Shown piece by piece: positions 10,366 to 19,785 of a DNA stretch of 64,000 nt (the stretch's first letter is position 1; each line of letters begins with the position of its first letter). Origin of the DNA: Bacteriovorax sp. (lineage in GTDB: Bacteria; Bdellovibrionota; Bacteriovoracia; Bacteriovoracales; Bacteriovoracaceae); NCBI GenBank assembly GCA_014377485.1, contig JACMPM010000136.1, positions 34,749 through 98,748 on the forward strand. The letters are read 5' to 3'. Position numbers and translations under genes: made by a program. Below the pieces are notes generated by a model that saw nothing but the letters and a program-made list of their open reading frames with translations, searched no databases and was not told the DNA's origin.

Positions 10366-10862
10366 AGAGTTTTCTCCTGAGTATTAATAATCAATTGAGC
10401 GTGAATATGCCGGGGATTAAAGTCGGCCCCTTGCAATAGATCGGCGAGTGATAGAGTTTCAAGAAATAGATTGAGCTTGCGATTGAGAAGTTCTATCGGT
10501 GAAACGATATTGCATTTGCCGAAAAGTTCACAGGTGCCTTTATTGGTAATACAAACTCGGCCAACTTCTTTGCCTTCAATCAGACGCACGAGATTCATAT
10601 AAGTAATTTTTGAAAGATCTTTATTGAGAGAGTAGCCGCCTTTAATTCCTTTAACCGATTTTAAGATTTCATGATTGTTCATCAACTGCATAACTTTAGC
10701 GGTGGTATCAAAAGGAGTGTTGAATTCATCACAAATCTCACGAGCTGACGTGAGCGTGATTTGCTCATTACTCTGTCCATTGATTGAAAGAGTGGGAGTT
10801 TTATCCGCCATGAACTTTAGGGCCATCAGGGCGTACTCGACTTTTTTATTAATTTTGAGCAT
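10362..10862 (-). CDS. Rrf2/IscR-like transcriptional regulator (start reassigned from TTG 10934 to ATG 10862)
   Basis: [19 protein letters not shown] Rrf2 N-terminus; [20 protein letters not shown] three-Cys motif; 4-nt overlap with sufB. Confidence 0.85.
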   Translation of the reverse strand: MLKINKKVEYALMALKFMADKTPTLSINGQSNEQITLTSAREICDEFNTPFDTTAKVMQLMNNHEILKSVKGIKGGYSLNKDLSKITYMNLVRLIEGKEVGRVCITNKGTCELFGKCNIVSPIELLNRKLNLFLETLSLADLLQGADFNPRHIHAQLIINTQEKTL

Positions 10863-10962
10863 GTCAGCCTCAATTAAGTTAGTAGTTTCGGGGTCTTTAA
10901 TGTGATAATCCCAAATTAGCTCAATATACGCCAAAAATAAACCTATTTCTTGATAATAGAGG

Positions 10963-10981
10963 AGAAAAGCAATGCTTTTCT
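10963..10981. promoter_or_regulatory. Inverted repeat in divergent promoter region of the suf operon
   Basis: AGAAAAGC-aat-GCTTTTCT, 8-bp perfect arms. Confidence 0.4.
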
Positions 10982-11053
10982 AACGGTTATTCATTGATAT
11001 GACGATAAGTTAGAGGATTTAACTATACATCTCGTCAGGCCAAAGGTTTTACA

Positions 11054-12958
11054 ATGCGCGTCTTCTTAATTTTTATTTGCACTGTGATTTATTTTGCAGA
11101 TGTTCTCGGGAATGAGACCCCTCCATTGAATAGAAAACTGGCCGATGCAATTACTCAATACAATTCATTGCAAAAAGAATTAGATCTCATTTTAAAAAAT
11201 AAAATCCCCGACTGTGCTCCTGGCACTAAAGCTGAAGCAAACACTTTAATGTGTTCTCTAAAGAGTTATTGCACGAGTCCCGATATCCATAAAGATGCTT
11301 CAATAATTTATCAAAACGAAAAAGGTGAAAAAATTTCTAACAGTACTTATTTTGCAGTCAGAGAAAGTGTGAATAGTTGTTTGAGAGAGAAATACTCAGA
11401 TGAGATTAAAGAAAAGCGCGATGCTATGAATACTAAATTAAAGACCGCTCATTTAAAAAAAATAATAGCGGCCAACAAAAAATTAAATTTGCTGGCGGAT
11501 AAATATGGGCAAAGGGCAATTATTCAACAAATCAGTTCTGAAATTTTAACTATGTCTTTGGAAAAAGATTTAAAAGCTGAAGATCCAGATGCTGGATTTG
11601 AATCCCCCGATCGCAGTGAACTAATGACATCCTTAACAACTGCTGAGAAGAGAACTAAGACTTCACTTAATCCTGAAATAAAAAAAACTTTGGTTGAAAT
11701 TGAGTTTTTGAAATATAACCCTCTCTATGTCGAAGAAGTTAAAAAATACGAAAACTCTTTGGTTCCAGATATTGTTTCGAAAAAAGATCTTTTCCAGGAT
11801 TGGAGTTTGCTGAAGTCTGCTAAAGATGCCGGCGGAGCTTCGGCCCTTAAAGCAAACCGGGCAAAATACGCAGAAAAAACACAAGAAGCTTATGCTGTTT
11901 TTGTAGAGACTCAGAATGATATTTTGCAATATTTGGATAAAAAGAAAAATGAATTTAATATTGATAATATCGATAGAATTAAAGACCGCGTAAAAACAAT
12001 TAAATTTAATATTCCCCGATTAACTTCTACGCTAGAAACGCAATGTGAATCACCAAATGCTTTTTATACGGCCATTACTCATACTCTAATTATCTGTCCT
12101 CAATACTTAAATTATCCCAAAATGAGTTTGAGAGAAACGATGGCCCATGAGATTGCTCATAGCTTTGATTCTTGCCATTTATCAGAAAAATTCTTCAAAG
12201 TGAAAGGTCCGGAAATCGTAGAGATTGCTCCTTTTGAAATTGATATTAAGACTACTCCTTCCCTTGGAAATTTTAAAATTCAAAGTGAAGATTCAATATA
12301 TTTGAAGGCCGAAAATAAACAACAAGAAAAGATGCCTTACGCTGAGAATCCATTTTCTAAAACACTGAGCTGTTTAAAAGATCCTTTATCGGTAGGAGCT
12401 GTAGCAGTAGATTTTAAAAATATGAAAATTAATGCGCAGAAATCAATAGATGAGTTAACTAAACTTGGACAAAACAATCCACAAAATAACAAAGCCAGAA
12501 AATTAAATTTTTTTCTTGAAAATGGCCCGGAATATTTTAGTTTTTTTGAAGGGTGTAATAACCCGACTGATGCAGATACGTTGGGAAGAAGCCAAATGCA
12601 AGAAGCATTTGCTGATAAAATTGCCTCTGAAATTGTCGCTTTAGATATAAAAAAATTAAATGGTGTTGACGCTCAAAAGAAAATTTTAGAAATTGCTCTT
12701 GGCTACGATAATATTTGCGCTAACGAATCTGATTCTGAAATTAAACTTCGGGCATTTGCCATAAAAGAAGGTTGTAGCGACTTCTTGGAAAACATGGAAA
12801 AGGAGAAAAGAATTTTAGCAACTCTTCTTGTTGTTGATCCTAAATTTGACTCGCATCCATTAACTCCTAAAAGAATTGAAAAGAGCATCCTGGCTCAACC
12901 CGACACTCGAAAAGCTCTCAATTGCAAAGAAGATCCAGGAGTAAAGTATTGTGAATAA
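11054..12958 (+). CDS. Secreted putative zinc metallopeptidase (gluzincin-like)
   Basis: Signal peptide; METMAHEIAHSFDSCH-type HExxH (RETMAHEIAHSFD); downstream MQEAFADKIASEI candidate third ligand. Confidence 0.6.
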   Translation: MRVFLIFICTVIYFADVLGNETPPLNRKLADAITQYNSLQKELDLILKNKIPDCAPGTKAEANTLMCSLKSYCTSPDIHKDASIIYQNEKGEKISNSTYFAVRESVNSCLREKYSDEIKEKRDAMNTKLKTAHLKKIIAANKKLNLLADKYGQRAIIQQISSEILTMSLEKDLKAEDPDAGFESPDRSELMTSLTTAEKRTKTSLNPEIKKTLVEIEFLKYNPLYVEEVKKYENSLVPDIVSKKDLFQDWSLLKSAKDAGGASALKANRAKYAEKTQEAYAVFVETQNDILQYLDKKKNEFNIDNIDRIKDRVKTIKFNIPRLTSTLETQCESPNAFYTAITHTLIICPQYLNYPKMSLRETMAHEIAHSFDSCHLSEKFFKVKGPEIVEIAPFEIDIKTTPSLGNFKIQSEDSIYLKAENKQQEKMPYAENPFSKTLSCLKDPLSVGAVAVDFKNMKINAQKSIDELTKLGQNNPQNNKARKLNFFLENGPEYFSFFEGCNNPTDADTLGRSQMQEAFADKIASEIVALDIKKLNGVDAQKKILEIALGYDNICANESDSEIKLRAFAIKEGCSDFLENMEKEKRILATLLVVDPKFDSHPLTPKRIEKSILAQPDTRKALNCKEDPGVKYCE

Positions 12959-13340
12959 AATAATACCCATTTTAATATCTTTGTTTGTGGCCGATCTAAC
13001 TTTTGCGGAAGTAGATCAGGAAACGGTAATTGTCCTTCTTGCAATCAATCAACGGGGAGTTGAAGTCAAAAGAGAAGTAGTCATCATTAATAATTCCTCA
13101 GTGATTGTTAATAAAGAAAAGTTAAGTCCGGTGGAAATAATTACTCAATCTAATAATATTAAAAAAATAAACCATTTTTTACCCAATGATAAATTCTCGC
13201 AATGTGAGAGTGGAACTTTTAAGCATATCTATAAAAAAGGTCTGGTGCAAAAAGAAGAACTTGGCTGTTTAAGCAGTATGAGATTTAATCAACTTGAAAA
13301 AAGTTTTAAAGGTCTAAAGAAAGATCGAGTGACAGAGTAA
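12951..13340 (+). CDS. Hypothetical secreted protein
   Basis: Short ORF with N-terminal signal, 8-nt overlap with upstream ORF. Confidence 0.5.
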   Translation: MNKIIPILISLFVADLTFAEVDQETVIVLLAINQRGVEVKREVVIINNSSVIVNKEKLSPVEIITQSNNIKKINHFLPNDKFSQCESGTFKHIYKKGLVQKEELGCLSSMRFNQLEKSFKGLKKDRVTE

Positions 13341-13350
13341 AGGAAATGAG

Positions 13351-14253
13351 ATGCATATTGTAGGCGAACTTAAAGATCATAGGATGGTTGAGGAAATACT
13401 CAGGGGCTTAAAAAAAATTGGTATAGAGGCCGAGAGCCATTACAACTCTGAGCATGAAATCTATATTATTACGCTTCCTTCGGATGAGAATTTAGCGCAA
13501 GCGAGAGATTTTTATCGTGTAAGACTCGGGTTTAAAAAACCTATTGGCGTTGATCCCGAATGGGTAAAAATTAAAACACTGCCAAGAGGTGAAGCAACTT
13601 TTATCATGATCATCATTTCGGTAGTTGTTTACCTGTTGAGTTTCTCCAATATGGGAGAGGGTCTATACAACTCACTATATATAGGAAAAGTTGATAGCAG
13701 TTTATTCAATGAAATACTTCACGGCCAAATTTGGCGGTTAATTACTCCAATATTTGTACATTTAAGCATCCTTCATATTCTCTTTAATATGTTGTGGTTT
13801 AAGGATCTTGGATATTTAATCGAATATAACTTTGGAAAAAACTTTTTACTTATATTCGTACTCGTCAGCGGACTCTTTTCAAATCTACTTCAATATCTTG
13901 TCAGCGGCCCTCAATTTGGAGGAATGTCTGGCGTCCTGTATGCCATGCTGGCCTTTATCTGGGTCCATAAAAAAATTAAAAATGACTTTGAATACTCGTT
14001 GCCTCGCTTTGATATTGGAATGATGATTGGCTGGTTTTTTGTTTGCCTCACTGGAATGCTGGGACCCATTGCCAATACTGCTCATGGTGGAGGGATAGTG
14101 GTTGGGATATTGGCTGCCGTGGCTCTCAATTTTAAATGGGAAAAAATGCGGTTCAAATTTTTCTCATTGGCACTCTTCTTTTTGATTTTCACGCTAGCTG
14201 TTGAAGGGTATAAGCTAAAAGGGCGCTACTATTTTTTACTTTGGTTACAATAA
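13351..14253 (+). CDS. Rhomboid intramembrane serine protease (GlpG-like)
   Basis: HILFNMLWFKDLG, GGMSGVLYAML (GxSG), NTAHGGGIVVGIL (catalytic His), soluble N-terminal domain. Confidence 0.9.
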   Translation: MHIVGELKDHRMVEEILRGLKKIGIEAESHYNSEHEIYIITLPSDENLAQARDFYRVRLGFKKPIGVDPEWVKIKTLPRGEATFIMIIISVVVYLLSFSNMGEGLYNSLYIGKVDSSLFNEILHGQIWRLITPIFVHLSILHILFNMLWFKDLGYLIEYNFGKNFLLIFVLVSGLFSNLLQYLVSGPQFGGMSGVLYAMLAFIWVHKKIKNDFEYSLPRFDIGMMIGWFFVCLTGMLGPIANTAHGGGIVVGILAAVALNFKWEKMRFKFFSLALFFLIFTLAVEGYKLKGRYYFLLWLQ

Positions 14254-14272
14254 GGACATAAGGACAGGCAAA

Positions 14273-14506
14273 ATGGAAAAAAAAGATCTAAATACAATGC
14301 TTTCAAGTTTCAGTTTAAAAACAGCTAAACAAATGAGAACAGTTAGAAACAATCTCAATAACCGCATCACTTCTTTTGAAGCAGAAATGAAAGTAGGAAA
14401 ATCACTTCCGGCCTTATCTGCAAGTCATATGCTTCATGGATTTGATTTGAAGGACTGTCGTATTCTTCTTGAAGCCGCCAAAAAAGTTATAAAAACTCAA
14501 AAATAA
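14273..14506 (+). CDS. Hypothetical small protein
   Basis: 77-aa ORF, same strand, 1-nt overlap with next ORF. Confidence 0.5.
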   Translation: MEKKDLNTMLSSFSLKTAKQMRTVRNNLNNRITSFEAEMKVGKSLPALSASHMLHGFDLKDCRILLEAAKKVIKTQK

Positions 14507-14844
14507 TGAAATATTTTTTTCTTCTTTTTTTAGTCTCAATGAATTCTTTTGCTGAGACAGAGGCAGAGAAATTTGTTCAGTCTCGTAAAACTGATTATCA
14601 AATCGATTGGCAGTATAAAGCGGGACAATATTTAATCTATGATTGTGAAAGAAGTCATTATGCCTGCGTCGATCAAGACGGATATAGTAATTGTGGAGAA
14701 GAAAGAAGTTTTGCCATAGAAAAAAAAGCGAGCAGTTATCCATGCGCTCCCCTATCTAAGTTCGCCAATAAAAAATCTTGTGTGGAAAAAAATTATAAGA
14801 TCGTGGATATTAATGCGCCTAGAAGGTTCTGTTACCCCAATTAA
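14506..14844 (+). CDS. Hypothetical small secreted Cys-containing protein
   Basis: Signal peptide MKYFFLLFLVSMNSFAE; multiple Cys. Confidence 0.55.
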   Translation: MKYFFLLFLVSMNSFAETEAEKFVQSRKTDYQIDWQYKAGQYLIYDCERSHYACVDQDGYSNCGEERSFAIEKKASSYPCAPLSKFANKKSCVEKNYKIVDINAPRRFCYPN

Positions 14845-14849
14845 CTGGC

Positions 14850-15314
14850 TTATATCTGCTTGTACATTAAAACATGAGGACCGATATTTTCGATCTCAAA
14901 AACCTCATTGCTTTGTTTTTTAAAGCCAACTTTCTCATAATAGCCAATCGCTGATTCGCGGGCGTTACACCATAAAAGTGTACAGAAGTTTTGCTTGATA
15001 ATTGGAAAGGCAGTGGTTAATAGCTCAGAACTTAAACCTTGGCTTTGATTTTCAGGAAGTGTGGCCATGCCTCTGAGTTGGTATTGGTGCAGGTCTTCGA
15101 AGATTGGATTACGCTCATAAAAAAATGAAGCTACACTTACTAGCTTTGAATCTTTGAAAGCTCCTAAATGAAAAGAAATATCTTCATCATCATCATTTTC
15201 AAATTTTGCTTTTTTAAGTTCGTGCGTTGGAACCAAAACTTGTTGGCGAATAGGGTATGTGTCTTGTGCGCTAATTCTTAAAACTTTCATTAAATTTTTA
15301 TAATATGGAATCAA
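14850..15314 (-). CDS. GNAT-family N-acetyltransferase
   Basis: YQLRGMATLPENQSQGLSSELLTTAFPIIKQ...LLWCNARESAIGYYEKVGFKKQSNEVFEI. Confidence 0.85.
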   Translation of the reverse strand: MIPYYKNLMKVLRISAQDTYPIRQQVLVPTHELKKAKFENDDDEDISFHLGAFKDSKLVSVASFFYERNPIFEDLHQYQLRGMATLPENQSQGLSSELLTTAFPIIKQNFCTLLWCNARESAIGYYEKVGFKKQSNEVFEIENIGPHVLMYKQI

Positions 15315-15348
15315 GTGTTTGTCATTGAAATGTTTTTTCTGACTTGTG

Positions 15349-15978
15349 TTAGTGTCTTAAGCTGCTAGAAATTCTAAATAATATTTCCATCGATAGCTTG
15401 GAAAGGGCCTGAGAGAAAAGTTCAAATATTAAATTGGGTATTCCGGTATCAGGGCCTGCCCATTGGGCATTCGAATAAAATAAACATCTGCCAGCATGAT
15501 CGCTCACATAAATTTTTCCATGCAAATCTTTTAGTATTCCGATGTCAAAAGTGAAGGGGTAAACGCCGGGGGCAGTAATTCTTGGGAGTTTAAAATTGAG
15601 GCGCATATCATAGGGAAGCAGCATATGAGAGAGCACAAAATTAATTTCTTTTTTTTGCTCGTCATAATGGCTTTCTTTTACAAAATGCAAAAAATGACTA
15701 TATTCCTCGTAAAGCGAGAGAGTTTTTAACGCATATGTGCAAGATTTAGGGTGAAGGCCGGCAATTGAGAATTTTAAACTCTGTTCTTTGTTTAGATTTT
15801 GGCTTTTTACTTTTGATTCGGAGAATACTTCACCATTTAAAATATTTTCTTTAATATTTTTTTTATAGGGCAAATTTTCAAACTTTAGCTCTTGAGAACA
15901 GAGCGTATAAGACGTGAAAAAGAGTGTCAGAAAAATTATTTTGTAACGCATTGTACCTTTTCTATTACCTAGTCCCAT
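15349..15978 (-). CDS. Hypothetical secreted protein
   Basis: Signal peptide; no recognised domain. Confidence 0.5.
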   Translation of the reverse strand: MGLGNRKGTMRYKIIFLTLFFTSYTLCSQELKFENLPYKKNIKENILNGEVFSESKVKSQNLNKEQSLKFSIAGLHPKSCTYALKTLSLYEEYSHFLHFVKESHYDEQKKEINFVLSHMLLPYDMRLNFKLPRITAPGVYPFTFDIGILKDLHGKIYVSDHAGRCLFYSNAQWAGPDTGIPNLIFELFSQALSKLSMEILFRISSSLRH

Positions 15979-16042
15979 CTTTAACCTAACATCAAAGTTA
16001 GAATATTATTTCCCAAAATTAAGTGATTGAAAAGGATGCATA

Positions 16043-18187
16043 ATGGCCAATGTAGGACCTGTTGTCAGAAAAGGTAGCACTAAAGACGCGATAATTGAAA
16101 GCAAAGACCAAAGGTGGCACGTACGAAATCGTATTACGCTTGTATTTGGTAGTAACGATATTGAAGATTTAGAAACGTATATTTACAAACCAAATGGCGT
16201 TGAATTTAAGCCAGTAAAATTTCACCAGGCTAAATCAAAGGCGATTGAGGAAATTCTCGATAACTCTATCGATGAGTATTACCGCGGTCACGTTACCGAA
16301 ATTCATACAAAATTAGCAGATGATAAAAAAACTGTAACTATTACTGATAATGGAATTGGTTTTCCTATCGATAAAGTACCGCAAGTTTATACAGAATTTA
16401 GAACTGGTTCGAAGTTTAAAGACGAAGAAACTGACGAAAAGGGCTTTCTTTTTAGAACTCTTGGACAAAATGGACTCGGAGCTGCAGCGACTTGCCTTAC
16501 ATCTGACACTTTTATTGCAACTGTCAGGCATTATAACTCTAAAAAAGAACAAACTTATGAGTTTATAAACGGTGCGCTTGAAACTAAAAAAACAAAACCG
16601 AAACCATTCAAAGGTGCTTCAGGGGTAAGTGTTACGCTGGTACTTTCAAAAGAAGTTTATAAAGACAATATCATCAATGAAGATTTATTGCGCAAGAGGA
16701 TCATCGATCTAGCTTATAATAATCCAGGCCTCACTTTTTCTTTTAATGGTGAAAAATATAACTTTAAAAAAGGTCTTTTTGAGCTTGCTCAACGAATCGA
16801 CCCCGCCAGTGCACAGCTATTTGGCGAAGAAGCCTTTATTTATGAAACACAAAACGCCAAAGGTAAAAAAGTTAAAGGAAAAATCGATTTTCACTTATCG
16901 ATTTGCAGCGATAAAAGATCTGATGACCGCGAAAAATTCATTTCTTTTGTCAACTCAACTCCAACTTTTGATGGTGGGTTTCACCACGACAGGGTAAAGA
17001 GAATTTTTATAAACGCTGTTAAAGAAAAAATTGAAAGAACGGCTAAAAAAGAAAAAATTACCGTTATTGATAACGATGTTTTAACTGGGATTACATTTAT
17101 CATGGGTATTACGATGCCCAATCCTCGTTTTGAATCTCAAACAAAAAGAAAACTAGTACGCGATCTCAATCTTGAAAAAGGTATTGAGCATTTTATGAAT
17201 GAGAATATCGAAAAATTCCTGAGAAAAAATAAGGAATTTTTAGAACTTGTCGTAGAGCGTGCTAAATCTCGCCACCGTTTCCAGGAATTAAAAGACGCTT
17301 CACTTAAGGGCAAAAAAGCCAAAAAGCAGAGAGTGGAAAAATTATTGGATGCCAACGAACGGCGAGATCGCCATCTTTGCACTCTGTTTATTTGTGAAGG
17401 GGATTCAGCAATTGGCGGACTTCGCTCTGCTCGAAATAAATTATACCAAGGCGGCATTGCCCTTAAAGGTAAACCGATGAACGTTATGCAAGCGTCTATC
17501 AACGACGTTATAAATAACCAGGAATTTTTAGATATTATGGCCTCAATTGGTTTAACCATCGGGCAAAAAGCCGAAATAAAAGATATGCGTTACTCTAAAA
17601 TTGTTTTCCTCGCTGACTCTGATGTCGACGGTGGACATATCAACACACTTTTAGTTAATTTCTTTTTTACTTTCTGGCCTGAATTGTTTGAGCTTGGAGC
17701 AATTCAATTCGCGAAAGCACCACTTTTCGAAGTTATTACTGATAAAGAAACTCTCTTTGTGGAAAGTGATTCTCAGTTAGAGCGTTTAAAGAAAACAAAT
17801 ACTAAAATTCGTGAGATTCAAAGAAACAAGGGACTCGGAGAGATGTCTCCCGAAGCCTTTAAGCACACTTTATCCCGTGCTGAATTTTGTAAAATTACAG
17901 TTGATGATATGAGCTCGGCTAAACACACGCTTGATATTTGTTTTGGTAAAGATACCAATTTGAGAAAAGAGTTGTTGCTTGATACTGAATCGACGGGAAT
18001 TCTTCCAAGTGATTTGGAAGAAGGATCTGCAGAAAAGAAAAAGGCACGCGCACTAGCTGCCGCTAAGCTGGCAAAGGCCACGAAAAAAGTGCTAGCAGTT
18101 AAAGCGACTAAAAAAGTACCGGTAGTTAAAGCAACTAAAAAAGCTCCGGTAGTTAAAGCGACTAAAAAAGCAAAATCTAGTAAATAA
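16043..18187 (+). CDS. parE: Type IIA DNA topoisomerase ATPase/TOPRIM subunit (ParE-like, divergent)
   Basis: GHKL EEILDNSIDEY..DNGIGFP..LGQNGLGAAAT; QTK loop NPRFESQTKRKL; TOPRIM CEGDSAIGG and DSDVDGGH. Confidence 0.9.
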   Translation: MANVGPVVRKGSTKDAIIESKDQRWHVRNRITLVFGSNDIEDLETYIYKPNGVEFKPVKFHQAKSKAIEEILDNSIDEYYRGHVTEIHTKLADDKKTVTITDNGIGFPIDKVPQVYTEFRTGSKFKDEETDEKGFLFRTLGQNGLGAAATCLTSDTFIATVRHYNSKKEQTYEFINGALETKKTKPKPFKGASGVSVTLVLSKEVYKDNIINEDLLRKRIIDLAYNNPGLTFSFNGEKYNFKKGLFELAQRIDPASAQLFGEEAFIYETQNAKGKKVKGKIDFHLSICSDKRSDDREKFISFVNSTPTFDGGFHHDRVKRIFINAVKEKIERTAKKEKITVIDNDVLTGITFIMGITMPNPRFESQTKRKLVRDLNLEKGIEHFMNENIEKFLRKNKEFLELVVERAKSRHRFQELKDASLKGKKAKKQRVEKLLDANERRDRHLCTLFICEGDSAIGGLRSARNKLYQGGIALKGKPMNVMQASINDVINNQEFLDIMASIGLTIGQKAEIKDMRYSKIVFLADSDVDGGHINTLLVNFFFTFWPELFELGAIQFAKAPLFEVITDKETLFVESDSQLERLKKTNTKIREIQRNKGLGEMSPEAFKHTLSRAEFCKITVDDMSSAKHTLDICFGKDTNLRKELLLDTESTGILPSDLEEGSAEKKKARALAAAKLAKATKKVLAVKATKKVPVVKATKKAPVVKATKKAKSSK
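18074..18178 (+). repeat. 27-bp tandem repeat encoding (KATKKVPVV)n in ParE tail
   Basis: Units 18074-18100, 18101-18127, 18128-18154 and partial 18155 onward, near-identical. Confidence 0.85.
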
Positions 18188-18200
18188 AGGATTGCAATAA

Positions 18201-19646
18201 ATGGAAGAAAGATACCTTCACGCCCTGGATTCAGTTTCATTAACTGAAGTTGTAAAAGAAGAATACCGGCTTTATCAAATTTATACTCTTATGGATCGTG
18301 CCATTCCCTATCTACAAGATGGATTGAAGCCAGGTCAGCGCCGGATTCTTTTCACTCTTTGGAAAAACCAATCGAAAGGATTGATGAAAGTTTCTAGTGC
18401 GACTGGATTAGTTTTAACACTGCATCCACACGGACCCGCTTCAGTAGAATCGGCAATTGTTAACATGGCCCAGGATTATACTTTCTCGAATAATTATCCA
18501 TTGATTGATAAAAAAGGATATTTCGGAGAGAGGATGGAGACGGCTCCGGCAGCTTCTCGTTATATTGAATGTAGACTTGGCAAAGTGGCCGACTTTTTAT
18601 TATTCGATGACATGAACCAAGTTGCAATGGTTCCCAATTATGATGAAAAAGTTATGGAGCCGGTTTGTTTGCTTCCAAAACTTCCATTGATGCTTATGAA
18701 CGGAGCTGAAGGTATTGGAACAGGATTCTCTTCTGTTATTCCAAGTTTTCACCACCGCGACTTAATTGATTCAATTATTCATTTTATAGAACATGGAAAA
18801 GCTAAAAAGCTAAAATGTTATGTTCATAATTACCGCAATAAAATTGAAGTGGACGAAAAAAATCGTCTGGTATTCAGTATGCGTTTTGAAGAAATTGGTG
18901 GATCAATTTATATCACTGAACTTCCACGCGGCTACGATGCTACTAAAATTTATCGCTACCTTACAAAACAAATCGATGAAGATTACCTAAAAGATTTTAT
19001 CGATAGTTCCGTGAACAACGATATCAAGATTGAACTTATTTTCAAAAAGGGACAACAACCTCCTCTTTTGGAAGTGATTCAAAAACTTTCGGTATCTTCA
19101 ACTCTGGTTCCAAACTACACTCTTATTTCGGAGAGAGGGGTTAGGATTTTTAATAACCCAGAAGAGATTATTGAAATTTTCGGTGCAAAAAGACTAGAAG
19201 TTGTTAAGCGTCGTTATGAATTATTGTGTGAAGATTACGAGAGAAAAATCCGTCAGAATAATGAAATTATCCGCTTCATTAAAGACAAAGAATATGAAAT
19301 CGCCACAAAATCGGCCAACAGAAAATCTTATGTTGAATACTTAGAAAAGAAAAAATTTACTTTCGCCGAGTATTTGGCAGATATGCCGATTTATCGCATG
19401 ACAAAAGATGAAGTTGAAAAACGTGCATTGATGGTTAGAGATGATACTGCTTCATTAAAAGAATTTGACCGAATTGCTAAATCACAAAAATTGATTGAAA
19501 AGAAGTTGATCGAAGAACTACGAGAAGTAGACGAGCGTTTAACTGCGTGGATGAAGCAAAAAGATTCAGAGAAAGTGAATCTTCAAAAGAAAATTGAAAA
19601 GGAAACTCGTCCTAAAGCTCCAAAAACAAAAATTAAAAAGAAGTAA
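18201..19646 (+). CDS. parC: Type IIA DNA topoisomerase breakage-reunion subunit (ParC-like, 481 aa, no C-terminal beta-propeller)
   Basis: DGLKPGQRRILF, GYFGERMETAPAASRYIECRL (catalytic Arg-Tyr), NGAEGIGTGFSSVIPSF; ends in a Lys-rich tail after the coiled-coil region. Confidence 0.9.
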   Translation: MEERYLHALDSVSLTEVVKEEYRLYQIYTLMDRAIPYLQDGLKPGQRRILFTLWKNQSKGLMKVSSATGLVLTLHPHGPASVESAIVNMAQDYTFSNNYPLIDKKGYFGERMETAPAASRYIECRLGKVADFLLFDDMNQVAMVPNYDEKVMEPVCLLPKLPLMLMNGAEGIGTGFSSVIPSFHHRDLIDSIIHFIEHGKAKKLKCYVHNYRNKIEVDEKNRLVFSMRFEEIGGSIYITELPRGYDATKIYRYLTKQIDEDYLKDFIDSSVNNDIKIELIFKKGQQPPLLEVIQKLSVSSTLVPNYTLISERGVRIFNNPEEIIEIFGAKRLEVVKRRYELLCEDYERKIRQNNEIIRFIKDKEYEIATKSANRKSYVEYLEKKKFTFAEYLADMPIYRMTKDEVEKRALMVRDDTASLKEFDRIAKSQKLIEKKLIEELREVDERLTAWMKQKDSEKVNLQKKIEKETRPKAPKTKIKKK

Positions 19647-19785
19647 AAGGCATAATTTGGGCAAATGTCAGACTTTGAAAGTCTAGAAATGCTAATTACT
19701 TAATTTTTGTGTAGATAAAAATGACCTTCTTTGTTAACCTGTTAATATAAGGGCATGGATACTGACCAAATTTTCATGGAGGAAG

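Noticed and set aside
17137-17559. 140-aa minus-strand ORF, and 17818-18240 minus
   Set aside because: Antisense to parE; the second is a translation of the Lys-rich repeat region in reverse
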